NCBI RefSeq assembly: GCF_010015585.1
Contig: NW_022985068.1
Span: 248,001-312,000 of the forward strand
Source of the DNA: Eremomyces bilateralis CBS 781.70
Taxonomy: Eukaryota > Ascomycota > Dothideomycetes > Eremomycetales > Eremomycetaceae
Length of the DNA stretch: 64,000 nt
Direction of reading: 5' to 3'
Shown: positions 15,125 through 26,943 of the stretch, in pieces
Layout of the letters: each line of letters begins with the position of its first letter
How positions within the stretch are numbered: the stretch's first letter is position 1
Notes under the pieces: generated by a model
The model's input: the letters and a program-made list of their open reading frames with translations, nothing else
What the model was told of the DNA's origin: nothing
The model's database searches: none
Position numbers and translations under genes: made by a program

Positions 15125-15702
15125 AAGTTCCGGCGGTGCTGCATAAAAAGAACCAGAAACAGTAAGCGAAATGAGTAAGACGAGGACTGCGGACAAGAAT
15201 GAATAGACGGTTTTTTAATTCTAATAGGACTCCGATATAAATGAAAGATGATAAGATATATGGTGTATGTCAAACTGAATGTGAGAATCTGATATCAAAT
15301 CTCCAATGGAATTGAAACAAGAACTTTCGCCTTGGCAAGGGGAGACAAACTTCTTCCGCAGTACAACTTCCTGGAGATGTGATATTTCTCGTTCGTGTTT
15401 TGTTTAAGTAAAGGTACTTCGAATCAAGACTCTACGAAGTCCGGATTTCATCATCTAATTACTGCTGTCAACTGGAGGTTACAACTTAGCAGAAATCCGT
15501 CGTTTTTATAAACGCAACTGTGTCACGTCTGCAATCCGGTCAACTCCTCAGCTACCACCACCTCCTCCACCACCACGACATCCCACCAGATCTTCTATCC
15601 TCGTTCCACTACTCCTTTCACCAATCTTCACTCCCCTCCACCCGGAAGTCTCCTATATCTTCCCAATTCTCGCCTTTTTAGGCGAGCCCACATTCGCTCA
15701 TC
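15125..15702. other. Intergenic / promoter of the BAG gene
   Basis: AT-rich up to about 15500, then a strongly C/T-rich leader (15540-15690) with CACCACCTCC and CTCCCCTCCACC runs just upstream of the BAG-protein ATG. This is typical of a fungal promoter and 5' UTR. No gene seen. Confidence 0.5.
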
Positions 15703-17067
15703 GTGGCGTCGTTAATCGAATCCCACCTAATTAACCCGCTCCGCGACCTTGGCAGCAGTCCCTTCATCTTTAAGCCGGACGGATCGCTCGCGTGGTCGAC
15801 GACGCTTCGATCTACAGTCCGGTCAGCACGCGAGATATCGGCCAATCTGGTGCGGAATATCCCCGACGAAGTCCTCGCCGTGTTACCGGAACAACTACGG
15901 GGCATATTGAAAGAACCGGCACAACCTCCAAGCACCCTCTCCCGGCTTCTCGAGTCCGTCTACGACCCCACGACCCTCATCAGCATCTTTCTCCTCTTCC
16001 TTACTATCGTCCTCCTCCACCGCCACCTCTTCCCTCACTCCAAAATGTCGTGGTCGTCCCGCCTCCCCTCCTGGGGGAGTCGCTTTAGCCCCTTCAGTCG
16101 GAGCCCTGTATCCCCAGTATCCCCCGCCGAAGTCTCCGAATCCGACTACTCCTATATCACCGCGTCCGATATCGACCGGCCTACCACCCACACAACTAGT
16201 ACCCACACACACCATCACCACCACCACCACCACCACCGCTCTCCCCCCTTCGGCGACCCCCCTCAAGAGGTCCCCGGCGGCTCGCACACCGATGTCCTCC
16301 TCCTAAAACACCGCTCCGTCGCCTATCCCGTGCACTACCCCCGGGACACCATCGCCTCCGGGCATCTCCTCGTCGGCGACATCCGCTCCATGGCCGCCAA
16401 GAAGCTCTCCACCTCCCCCGCCGCCTCCACCGCCGCCTCCCCCATCGACCCCCGCCGCATCAACCTCCTCTACCGCGGCCAAAAGCTCACCAACGACGAC
16501 CTCCCCGCCCGCGACGCCGGCTTCCGCAGCGGCGTCGACCGCTCCAACGAGATCCTCGTCCTCCTCTCCGGCCGACCTGGCAACGACGGCGCCTCCGACG
16601 ACGACGCCTCCATCACCGCCTCCGACGCCGACGCGACGTCCGCCGCATCCAGCCCCAACGCCTCCAAGAAGAAACCCCGCAAAAAGCGCGGCAAGAAGGC
16701 CGCCGCCAAGGCCCGCCCATCGGACGCCGCCAGCGGCGCCTCCACCCCAGCGTCCAGCAGTTCCATCCCTCCCGCGCCGCCGTTCCCGCCCGCTAGCGAC
16801 CCGGCCGGGCAGCTCGCGGCACTCACGCAGCATTTCCGGCAGGCGCTAGTGCCGAGCGCGGAGCGGTTCCTGAGCGCGCCGCCGGCGGACGCGGCGGCGC
16901 GGCGGTTCGATCATAAGCGAATCACGGAGACGATCTTGCAGCAGGTGCTGTTGAAGCTGGATGCGGTGGAGGTGGATGGGCGGGAGGATTTGCGGGCGAT
17001 GCGAAAGGGGTTGGTGAAGGAGGTGCAGGGGTGGTTTGGGAGGCTGGATGATGTGGTGAAAGAGTGA
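15703..17067 (+). CDS. Membrane-anchored BAG-domain protein (Hsp70 nucleotide-exchange cofactor)
   Basis: A single exon of 454 residues. Near residue 90-105 there is a hydrophobic segment (LISIFLLFLTIVLLHRHLF) that should anchor the protein, probably in the ER or nuclear envelope as in yeast Snl1. A Ser/Pro-rich linker with a run of nine histidines follows. Then comes a ubiquitin-like stretch ending in INLLYRGQKLTNDD with long insertions, a lysine-rich patch KKKPRKKRGKKAAAK, and a C-terminal helical BAG domain (from about AGQLAALTQHFRQALVP to the end). BAG domains bind the Hsp70 ATPase domain and release ADP. The domain order TM, UBL, BAG is the usual layout in Eurotiomycetes. The His run and the long insert in the UBL are low-complexity. 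It is convergent with PSK1. Confidence 0.87.
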   Translation: MASLIESHLINPLRDLGSSPFIFKPDGSLAWSTTLRSTVRSAREISANLVRNIPDEVLAVLPEQLRGILKEPAQPPSTLSRLLESVYDPTTLISIFLLFLTIVLLHRHLFPHSKMSWSSRLPSWGSRFSPFSRSPVSPVSPAEVSESDYSYITASDIDRPTTHTTSTHTHHHHHHHHHRSPPFGDPPQEVPGGSHTDVLLLKHRSVAYPVHYPRDTIASGHLLVGDIRSMAAKKLSTSPAASTAASPIDPRRINLLYRGQKLTNDDLPARDAGFRSGVDRSNEILVLLSGRPGNDGASDDDASITASDADATSAASSPNASKKKPRKKRGKKAAAKARPSDAASGASTPASSSSIPPAPPFPPASDPAGQLAALTQHFRQALVPSAERFLSAPPADAAARRFDHKRITETILQQVLLKLDAVEVDGREDLRAMRKGLVKEVQGWFGRLDDVVKE

Positions 17068-17778
17068 AAGTGAAATGATTAGGAGCGGAAGGCCGGAGGT
17101 TTGCAGTGTCCGCCCTGTTTTGAACGGGGTTTCTCTACTCTTGGCTTTTGGATGTATGACGGACGTCGCTTGGGAATTTGGGTTGGATATGGCCCCCTGC
17201 AAGGCGTTCGCAGGGAGAATGATGCCGGTCTTTGGGCATTGTGCATAGCCTGTGTTACCCGGGAATATGGTAGGCATTGCACGGCTGCATTGAGCGGTAC
17301 CGTATGATATCAAAAGGAATAGACCCAAAAGATTTGTTTTCCATATTCAAAATTGCGCCAACCTCGTTGGTGTGCGCTTTACATATTCTTCGTTCTCCCT
17401 GGATATCTGCTGCGTAAGACCTCAAAAATGCACGCAACCAGCGATTTCAGCAAACGTTAATTTTTGACATAATTTAGCCTGCTTCAAGCTCCGTAGAACT
17501 GAGACCTTCATTGGACTTTCCCCACCCCATTTTATCCAGCCCGTCTAGAAAGTCCAAGGAAGTCCGTCCTGAGTATCCAGCCACCGATCCCGAATGGAAG
17601 TGTCCGGCATCGCAGCTCCACCCATCCATCGTCTAGGCATCCTGTCGCAAAAGAGAAATGTGATCTTCGTTATCGAGGATATGCCACGGAAAACGTAGCC
17701 AGAGGAACCGGAAGGGAAAGGGCGTAAGTTGACGTGAGCCGAAAAGCCGAAAGATGAGGACGACGACGACGATGATGG

Positions 17779-17810
<32 letters not shown>

Positions 17811-18000
17811 CCCTTGATGACCTAAAATGCAAACCTCGGGAAACGGAGAAGGGTGGGAAATTCCAGAGTGAGAATAAACGGCGATTGATCGGGATCTAAT
17901 AATGGTATATCCGCATCTATCAGTCCTGCGAGCGTTCAGGATCCTTCGACCTCCTCTTCTCGCCTCCTTTCCCTTTTCCTTGTCCTTTCCAATCCCATGC
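17068..18000. other. Convergent intergenic region with GAT microsatellite
   Basis: 3' flanks of the BAG gene (+) and PSK1 (-). No gene is supported. It contains the trinucleotide array at 17761-17810. Confidence 0.55.
17761..17810. repeat. (GAT/GAC)n trinucleotide microsatellite
   Basis: About 16 trinucleotides of GAC/GAT, including eleven near-perfect GAT units, in the intergenic region between two convergent genes. Predicted to be length-variable between strains. Confidence 0.9.
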
Positions 18001-21000
18001 TCACGTCCACTTCCCTTCCTCTCCCCCCTCCGCCTCCCGACACCACCCACTCTCCATCACCTGCCCGATCGTCACCCGCTGCTCTACGTCGCGGTCCAGC
18101 ATGCGCCGCACCAGGTCGATGCTCTCGTCCGACATGACGTACGGCACGCGCAGGTCGTGGTCCATGATCTCGTCGATGGAGTAGAACGGGTTCTCCTTGT
18201 AGATGATCGTGTACAGCAGGATGCCGAGCGCCCACACATCCTGCTCTTTGCCGCGGTAGGAGCGGCCGGCGAGGACTTCGGGGGCGGCGTAGTCTGGGGG
18301 GAGGGATTAGCGGATGGGTTCGGGATGGTTGAAGAAGAAGGAACTAAGAAAATATAGGGGGGACATACCAATCGTCCCGACAAACACATCAAACGGCCCG
18401 TTCTTGAGATACGCCGCGCTCCCGAAATCGATCAACTTGATATTCCCTTCCCCATCCAAGATGACGTTCTCATCCTTGATGTCGCGATGCACCACCTTCG
18501 CCTTCGTATGCAGATGATGCACCGCGCTGGCCACCTGCACGAAGATCTTCCGACACTCCGCCTCCTCCATGTTCACCCGCAGCTCGATGTAGTCGAACAG
18601 GTCCATCCCGGGCAGCCCGTGCGGAACCATGCAAATGTAGTAGTTCACGTCGTCCTCGAAGAAGTCGGACATCTCCACGATGTTCGCGTGCCGCAGCCCG
18701 TCGCGCCGGAGGTAGTCCAACACGTGGATCTCGAGCGGGACGGTGCCGAGGCGACGGTCACGCGTCCACGTGTCCACGAGGATCCGCCGCTTCGTAACGT
18801 ACTTCACGACTACTTTGGAGTTAGTGCGCTTGAAGCGGCAGAGTTTCACCTGTCCGTAGGCGCCTTGGCCCATGTCCTCCAGGACGGCGAATTCCTCGAT
18901 GGACTTCTTGGGCTTCGAGGGGGTGGGGTCGGTGGGGGGCACGATGTGGTTCCGCGCCGTGGCGTCGAGGGACGGGTGATCGCGGGCGTTGGTGACTTCA
19001 GCGGTGGCATGCACGTCGCTGGTGACGGGGGGGCTGGCGGTCGAGCGGAGTTGTTGGGTGAGGAGGGATTTCGCGGGAGAGATGTCGTGATTGAGAGAGT
19101 CGGGAACGCGCTCGTGTGGGAGTCGAGGCGATTCCTCGCGTGGAAAGTCGGAGGAGGCGCGCTCGCTTCCGCTGTCTTCGTGCTTGAGTACGACGACCCC
19201 CTTTTGACCAGGGCTGGGCTGGTGGGGTGGAGTGCCTGGACGGGAGACTAGTGGGGTGAGGGGACCTTCGCCATGGCTTGCGGCGTGGAGTTGGCGGGAG
19301 TAGGTGATCCAGAGTGCGTAGACGAGCTGGGAGTTTGTGTCGGGCGGTTGGATGTTCGGGTCGGATTCATCGACGACGACGTCGCTGACGTGGGAGCTGT
19401 GTGAGGGATGTGGCGAGCGACTCTCTTTCGGAGACGAGCTCACGACGCGCATTTGGCAGTCGACCATGATGTCTGTCCCAACGCGGTGTTTGGCTTTCAA
19501 TCCGTGCGGTCGATTCCACGAGTCCTCGGCGAGTGATGCTGCGCTTGGGCCAAGGTGATCTCGTAAAGAGCGGAGTGCTCGAGCGCGTCGGAAGCTATGC
19601 TCGGGGACCACGATGCCGTCCGTCAATTCGACGGGCTCCTCTTCTTCGATGACCTCGAGGAGACGGCTAAACCCGGGAATGAGCTCGTCGATCGGCAACC
19701 CGGTGGGCGAAGGCTGGCCGAACAAGGCTGATGAGAAGACCGAATTGGCCGATGATACTGTCAGGTCTTCTGACGAGAGCACTACGATGCCGGCGATATG
19801 CGGGAATGATGAGATGCGGAAGAGCGTGTCGTAGGGACCGAGTTGAGGAGTGAGGGGAGTTTGTGGCCGTGAAGTGGCCGTCGCATCTGGCAAGTCTGCA
19901 GGTGAAGTGAATATCTGAACCGCTGACTCCGCGGAAACCGGCTCCATGGTGATGGGAATGTGAATGCCTGTGGTCATCTTCGCCGTGAAGTATGGCCACC
20001 GTTCAATTTGCTCCAGATCCAACGCCCCTGTGTTCGTTCCCTTTAATCGCGGAACGCCCTTCACCAACCGCAATAGGTCCTGTCCGCGCCGAATGCGTTC
20101 GACGCCCCAGATTTTGAGGACGTCGCCCCAGGCGCGTACAACGCATCCCGTTTCGTCCACGGCGACAAAGGCGGCGTCTTCGGCGATCTCTTCTAGCACC
20201 CAAATCAGGCTGCCACGCTTCTCTTTCACCCACAAGCTCGCGGACCCGACGGCACCATTCCGCTTGACGATCGGTACGACGTCACCGCACAACAGCACCC
20301 CTCTGCTATTCTCCTTCGAATGGCGACCATGCAACGGCGGATTCTCCTCTTGCGGCTTCGGTACTAGTTCTGGTGTAGACGAGTCCTTCCCATTGTTGCT
20401 GCGTCGTTTATTCGAGTATCGACTCGGTGGTTTCGACAACAATTTCGCAGTGACCCCGCTACCAAGTGAAGAGAGCAGCCCGCTCGCCGGGCTTTCCTGC
20501 CCTGATCCATTCCCTCCATTCCCTCCATTCCCAGGCGGACTCGCACCCCGACTTGACGCCGAGTCCTGACCCGGATCTTCCAGCTCCGCCATCAACTTCC
20601 CACGAAGCCAATCCCGACGCTCCTCTTTAACGACCTCGAGGATCCCAAGCTTCCGCACCTCGGCCCGCGTCACGCCGAAAACGAGACATGCAAGGTCGTT
20701 CGCCGCAGTGATGGTCCAGGGGCTCGCGGACTCGGTGGTGAAGATGGCTTGGGCGGCGGCGCGGAAGCGCGTTCCGTGGCCGTGGGGGGCGGTGGCGGCG
20801 GTGGCGCCGTGCGATCCGGCAAAGGAGCCGAGAGCTTGGAGGTTGGCGGTGGAGACGGCGGCGGCGGTGCGCGAGGGGGGGTGGACGGATTGGGGGTGCG
20901 TACCGGGTGGCTCGTTGACGTTGTATGGCTGGGCGAGGGCGTCGGCGAGGCGGGATTGGAGTTCGAGGGGGCCGACATCGGTGAGGGTTCGTTTGAGGGA

Positions 21001-22134
21001 AGCCCGGGGTGGGTTGAATTTCGAGACCTTGTGCTGTTCCATATTTGGCGGAGAGGCCTTCGGCGCGGACGAGGATATAGATCGCTCGTCTTCCTCCAGA
21101 ATTACATTGCTCACGGCGCTCATCCGAATCGGTTGGGGATCGTTCAATGCCCCCGAAGCCCCGTCCCACGGCTCCAACTTCTGCAATTCCGGATGTCCGT
21201 CAAGCGACGATGTGGGGCTCTCCGTCTGCATACCAAAGCTTTTCTCAAAGATATTCTCCCCGCTCACATCCGCCGGCCCCGTCAATGGCCCTTGTAGCCC
21301 CAACCCTTGCGCCTCGATCAAATTCGCTCGGGCCAACAGCTCCATCATACTCTGTACCTCCTGATCCCCACTCATCCGGGCCTGCGCGTTCGCAAGGCCC
21401 TGATTCGATGCCGCCCAGCCCATCTTTGCGCCCATGAAGTCGATAGAGCGGCGCAGGACATTCTGGCGGTTATGCAGCAGTTCCTCGGACTGCTGCGCGA
21501 AGGAGAAGGAGTGGAGGGACTCGGAGGGGAAGCGGTTGAGGTCTTCGCTGAAGTGGAGCGCTAGGGAGGCGTGGCCGGGGTCGTGGGCAAACTGATCCCG
21601 CGGCGGGGGGAAGGAGAGGGTCATGGAGGAGGAGCGGGTAGTGGAGCCCGGTGTGCGGGCGCCAACGGGAGTGCGGGCGGGGTGTTGGCGGATGCGGCGA
21701 AGGCCAGACGATCCCAGGCCATGTTCGTGCTCGGGAATGATGGGCGTTCTGGCAGGTAAGGGTACAGTTAGACATGTTATTCCGCGTTCGATTAGCGCCA
21801 TGACATCGTGGCACGGAGGCGATCGAAGTCCGGAGAGCTAGAGCCATTTGTCATACCTTGAAAGAAGGTCCAAACTATTCGCATCCAACGAAAATCGAGC
21901 TCTTGGAATGTCCAGCCCTGTCGCCCCGGCCTGCCTCAAGAGATTGCTGGTGCTTTTGTTCGTTCTGATTTTAATCTCGTCTTGTGATGTGAGGATATGG
22001 GTCGAGGGGGGGTTGGTTTCGCTGATACTCGGTTGTAAGGTGCCTAGAGTCACAAGATCGAAGTAAGCGGGAGGTTCGAATGAATGGTCCTGATGCTGAA
22101 GTATATGTTGCAATTGCTGGGGAAAACTAAGCAC
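18001..22134 (-). CDS. psk1: PAS-domain serine/threonine kinase, PSK1/PSK2 type
   Basis: Three exons (22134-21857, 21748-18369, 18293-18001) encode 1,316 residues. The start at 22134 is chosen because exon 1 splices in frame (ALLSR-type junction reading LDLLSR|TPIIPEHE). A long disordered N-region contains PAS-like segments (around FTTESASPWTITAANDLACL, and again near SSEDLTVSSANSVFSSALFG). The C-terminal kinase domain has the loop MGQGAYGQVKL, the lysine in KVVVKYV, catalytic HRDIKDENV, the magnesium-binding IDFGSA, and YAAPEV across the last intron. PAS kinases sense metabolic state and phosphorylate targets in sugar storage and translation control in the cytosol; this role is known for the family and inferred here. 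All catalytic residues look intact. Confidence 0.9.
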
Positions 22135-24002
22135 AACCAGATCTCATAATCTCGATCGAATCAGGAAACTGAGTACACATGCTCTATGCCACAGTGCCCC
22201 GGATTTGGTTACGAGGCACTAGATTATTCCCCATCTCGTCTGAGCCTATCTCCGCGGGAAGGTCGGATTACCCAGCCCACGGTGGCACCGAACCATCCAG
22301 GCCACGGAGCAAGGCGAGACGGGGATAACCGGTCCTTGGATCCCTCGGTGCATAGTATATAGACGCATCTTCCAAGAAAAGCCGCACGACTCACCATGAT
22401 CTTCTGGCGAGGTCATCACCCTCTGAAAAGCAAAGCCGGGCGTCTGTCACAGCCAGCAGCGCAGGGCACAGGTGAGACGAGACGGAACCGGCGTGGGAAA
22501 GGCGGGATCGATATCGGGGGAGGTGGATGGTAGAGGTACAGTAACTCGGGTAGATGTCACTAGTACGGCGGATATATACGATTGCAAGTCTTTTCGAAAT
22601 GGCTGGGTGATGGCGAGTCGAGAATTCGAGAGAACCGGAGGGGTCGAGCGGACTTGAGTCTTGGTACTTCGGGTCAGGTAGGGCAACTTGCGAGGATGAT
22701 CATATAGGCGTGGTACCTATATCGGTGTCCAGGACAGGTTCATGAGGAAGCCCATGGGGTGACGTTGGGATGGAATATGGATGCTTGGGGGAGAAGCAAG
22801 CGGGGCGGAAATCGGACACAGGAGGTAATGATCACCGGCAGGGTTTTGGATGAGGGTAGTTCGAGAAGGGCCAGATGGTGAAAAGATAGATGTTCGAGCA
22901 AGGTAGATATCAAAGCATTGAAGAGAGCAAAGAGGGGATATGGGAGAGATGGACGATGCAGCGGAGATGCACCAAGCTGATCTGATCTGGTGGCAGTGCG
23001 GGATGAATGACTGACGGATGCGATGGAACGGAATGAGATCGTCGTGTGCGGTGGAGCTGCAGCCACGAACCAACAAACAGGAGTATCTGCAATAAATGAC
23101 CTCCGTCAACCCTTAATCACCGTTACGGCGGATTATGTGACTAACTTTAACTATAGACGGTAATATGTCTGACCACTCATGTCTCCACGATGAACAGATG
23201 AGAAGTGTCGTGGAGGTGAAAAGGGAGAACCAGTGTCCCGCATCTGGCTTGTGATCAATTCCTGTCCACGCTGCAAGTCTCAAAACGATATTATATCGAT
23301 TTCGATTCAATCCCTCCCGCCTGAAACACTCCCCAGATCCGTGACTCGATTCGACTCAACTCGACCCCAAAGTCCCAGATGACCCGATCTCGCGGACTCC
23401 TCAGATCACCGGTACATCCCAATATTACCCCCCGTTGGCGCTATTTGTGTGCCCCGAAGACCCTGATTCTTCAACGCAGTAGGGACGCCATCTGTTGCCC
23501 AGCCACGGGGTGAATCGGTGGAACCGCGCCGGCTTGATCCCCATCGATCGGCCGGTGGGAATCAGGAACCGGTAGGGTGCTCCGTCGCGTCCCGTCGACA
23601 GGACATAAGGCGTAGATACATAAATGACCCGGTAATGGGTTAGGGAACGTACCTATCTATCGTACTTCTCGATGAACAATATAAATCCGGTACAACTCGG
23701 GCGACGCATCCGTTCTGCACCCGCGTATATTGCCGTGCTGAGTTCTGACATTCCTACCATCCCACGTCGACCAGCGCGTCGGGACGCCTACAGCGCCATC
23801 GAGGAGCGAGGAGCCGCGGTATGCGTTGGATCATAGATGTAAGGCGGTGGAATCTGATATCGGGGATGGACGACAGGGGACGAAGGCTCCGATGGGGAGG
23901 TTGCTGTGCGTAAGTGGGTAGGTTCGTGCCGGACAAGGGAAGTAGAAGTAGAGTCGACGGCAAGCAGAAGACGAGGACTAGGTAGTTATAGAATATTTTA
24001 GA
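22135..24002. other. Long upstream region of the PAS kinase gene
   Basis: Nearly 1.9 kb with no supported gene. Open frames between 22447 and 23310 have no domain signals. The region most likely holds the PSK1 promoter and a long 5' leader, as is common for fungal signalling kinases. Confidence 0.5.
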
Positions 24003-24287
24003 TTAGAGAGCACCGATACATAAACCCCTGGCAATGATGATCGCGACCGTTCGCCGTCCAACCCTCGAAACGCTCGATATGAGGATTACGTCACAGATGA
24101 TATTCAGGTCGCGACAGCTCTGCTTTTCTGTAGTACGACCACCAGCATCCACTCCGCAACGTTGAACTCTTGGTGCAACTTCGTCTCGGCCGGCAATAAC
24201 CCATATCCCCGATCCCATCTCTGATAGCAGTGCTACCCATCAATTTGACTTCCTTCGCCCCACGAACCACGATCCGATCTCCCTCCC

Positions 24288-26943
24288 TCACCATAACGGC
24301 ACTCCCCCATCCTCATNNNNNNNNNNNNNNNNNNNNNNNNNNNNNNNNNNNNNNNNNNNNNNNNNNNNNNNNNNNNNNNNNNNNNNNNNNNNNNNNNNNN
24401 NNNNNNNNNNNNNNNNNNNNNNNNNNNNNNNNNNNNNNNNNNNNNNNNNCTCAATCCCCCCACCCGCCTCCTGCCCCCTCATCTGCGCCTCCACTCGCAT
24501 CGAATGCAGCGTATATTCCCGCATCTCCTTCGGCCCCGCTTCCCCGCCATCCTTCGTCCCCGCCCCGTCATTCCACCCTTCCGCCTCCTCCTTCGCCCGC
24601 TCCACCAGCTCTGACATCTGCGACTCGAGCCGCGCCGCCGATCGTTCGCGCCGCCATTTGTCGAGCTGGGATTCGTTGAGCCCCAGGGGCTCTGCATCCT
24701 GCAGCGACACGGCGGCTAATGCATTGGATAGGCCGGACTGGTCGCGGGGTGCCTTGCCGCCGTCGGATGGGTCGTCGTCGACGATGGTGCGGACGGCCGG
24801 GTTGGATTTCCGGCCGGCGGCTTCGCGGACGGCCACGCCGAGGAAGAGCTGCAGGGTGTAGACGGCGTCGTTGCCAGCGTTATGGAGATGCCAGGCGGCG
24901 ATCTGGACTTCCACAAGGCAGCTAGCGAGGCCTTGGCCGCGGGGGTCGCGGGTGTGGGCCTTCCAGAGCGGGATGGTGTCCATGATCTCGAGGATCCGGT
25001 TGCCGAGATTGAGCGGGTTATAGCCGATACGCTGGAGGTATTCGAGGTCGTTCTTGATATCGTGTCCTAGGATAACGACTTTGGTATTCGGGCTACCCTC
25101 AGGGAGGGTTGGCTGGGACACGGGTGTGGATGCAGGCGCTTCATTTGCCTGATTTCGCAAGATCTTATCAACCCCGATGTTGATTCCAGCGGAGTACGGT
25201 TCCTTGAAGCACGACGCGATGGCTTTGGGTGCGTCGGCGAGGGAGATGACTTCGGTCTCACCGAAACGGAACTTGTCAGGGCAGCCACCGACGAACTCAT
25301 GGTTGACAAGATGCTTATGATCCTTGATCAGAAAATGTCGAGCTCGAATGTGGTTGCGCCAGTTTTGGCCTTCGGGGCCAGGAACCGCATTGCCAGGGAG
25401 AACCAGATCATAGGTATCTAGCGTGGCGATACCTATTTCGGTGATCTTACTGTGATCTCGCTCGTAGGATTCGATATCCACACAGACGATGATGATTCGT
25501 TGATCGAAACGGTAAGGAGCAGGCTTATCGGGATCGATAGGTCCCGGCGTGCTATCCACCTGTTGTAGGTAAGAAGGATGCAGTATGTCTTTGTTCATGT
25601 TAGCCTCAAGTTTGGTGAGGAGAAATCGGACTTTCAAAGCCTACCTTGCGGCTGGTTCCTGGGAAGAAGCCCCAAATAACATTGGGCTCGTTTCAGCTGA
25701 CTGCCCCAAAGGCTCTGCTGCTGAACACGTTCTGCTCGCTTCCTAGCCTTCTGCGCCTTGCTCTTATTCTTCCCCATTTCCACCGCGTCGTCATACATCC
25801 GCTTGAACTCTTCAAAGGTACCCTTGCCAGGGTCGGGGAGTTTCTTCTCCCCCGGGCCACGGTAGGTAGGAGGAGGTGCACCGGATTCCATGATATTGAG
25901 GTGGTCTTTCGATTTACACTTGCCAAGGTACCGTGGGAGACAGTTGTGGTTTGCAGGAAATTCGTAGAAGAGGCCGATCTCACGCCAGTACGCAACCGCA
26001 CCGATTTTGATCTCAGGAAAAGCTTTCTGAATTTCCTTCAGTAAAGCGATGAATTGCGTTGCAGGAATCAGCAAGAGAGCGTTGTACGTGTGGGGATGCC
26101 ACAGATAAAACCTAAGTGGATCGAGCAGTTAATAATGAGTGACAGAAGGGTCAATACGAACGACTCAGGCTGTGGCTGCCTGAGACCTGAAGGTACAATG
26201 AGAGTGAATTGGACAATCACTTACACTTCCCAAGGCCTCTCATGGAATTTCCCTGCATTAAAGAAGCGATCCGCAATCTTCTCCGAGTGCTCTTTGGGGG
26301 CAAACTTGTATGGAAACTTCGCTGCCGCGACAATCGGCACAAACTCCTCCCCTGGTGCAGAGAGGTCTCCACGAGTCCAAACTTTCTTTCCGGTTGCGTC
26401 CCTGATGGTGGCGTCAAGGGATTGATTTTCGTCCCCAGATTCCACGTTCATGTCCTGCAGGTCTTCGGACTTGGCGGACTGGATTTCGAACACGTAATCG
26501 TCCACGGAATCGTTTTCGTCTTTGGGGTGTTTGCCGATATCGTAGACGTCAGCCCCCGCCTTCACATCATCGATGAATTGTCTCTCTTCCTCTGGCGAAA
26601 TGACCGTTTCCCCTTGTTCGTCCTCCAGATTCGTCAGTGACGGTGCTACTCGGATAGGAAGAACGGTAGAATTGCCATCGGTGACATTGCTCGAAACTGC
26701 AGAATAGGTAGAGTCTCTAACGGTGCTCTTCACATGCTCACTTTCATCAGTAGCCAAGTCGTCATCAGCACGCGGAATCTTAGAGTTAGGGTAAGAATTG
26801 CCAGAATTAGCTCCAGACTCCAGGGCAGTTGTCGATGCGGCTCCCTCTTCAGTTTCGGAGGCGCTTTCGTCAGGTGGAAGATCCGGAACGGGCTCCACTT
26901 CTGTACGAAGCATTTGTTTGAGTCGTTCTGCTCGGGATGTCAT
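24288..26943 (-). CDS. Gfd2/YDR514C-like protein with DEDDh exonuclease-fold domain
   Basis: Three exons (26943-26225, 26111-25645, 25588 onward) encode about 828 residues if the 133-N gap length is right. An acidic disordered N-third precedes a KOW-free globular part, then a C-terminal RNase-H-like domain of the Gfd2/YDR514C family. Candidate acidic catalytic residues are present: D433 and E435 in VCVDIESYE, D572 in ILGHDIKNDLEYL, and H630/D635 in HNAGNDAVYTL, the HxxxxD spacing of DEDDh exonucleases. Yeast Gfd2 is linked to mRNA export factor Dbp5; the biochemical role of the family is poorly known. The last ~60 codons lie in or beyond the gap. The frame after it is uncertain, because another frame there (MVREGDRIVVRGAKEVKLMG) also looks coding, so the end at 24288 is provisional. 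Confidence 0.75.
24317..24449. other. Assembly gap (133 N) inside the Gfd2-like gene
   Basis: Run of N near the 3' end of the coding region. 133 is not a multiple of three, and the declared length may be an estimate, so the C-terminal frame cannot be trusted. Confidence 0.95.

Noticed and set aside
11683-15500. Transposon or retroelement remnant
   Set aside because: The stretch is poorly coding and AT-richer, but I saw no terminal repeats, target-site duplication or polymerase/transposase motif to support one.
16303-16833. Gly/Val-rich open frames (-) of up to 176 codons
   Set aside because: Antisense shadow of the GC-rich BAG gene.
22447-23310. Several short open frames (-) upstream of PSK1
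   Set aside because: No conserved motif; more likely leader or promoter sequence.
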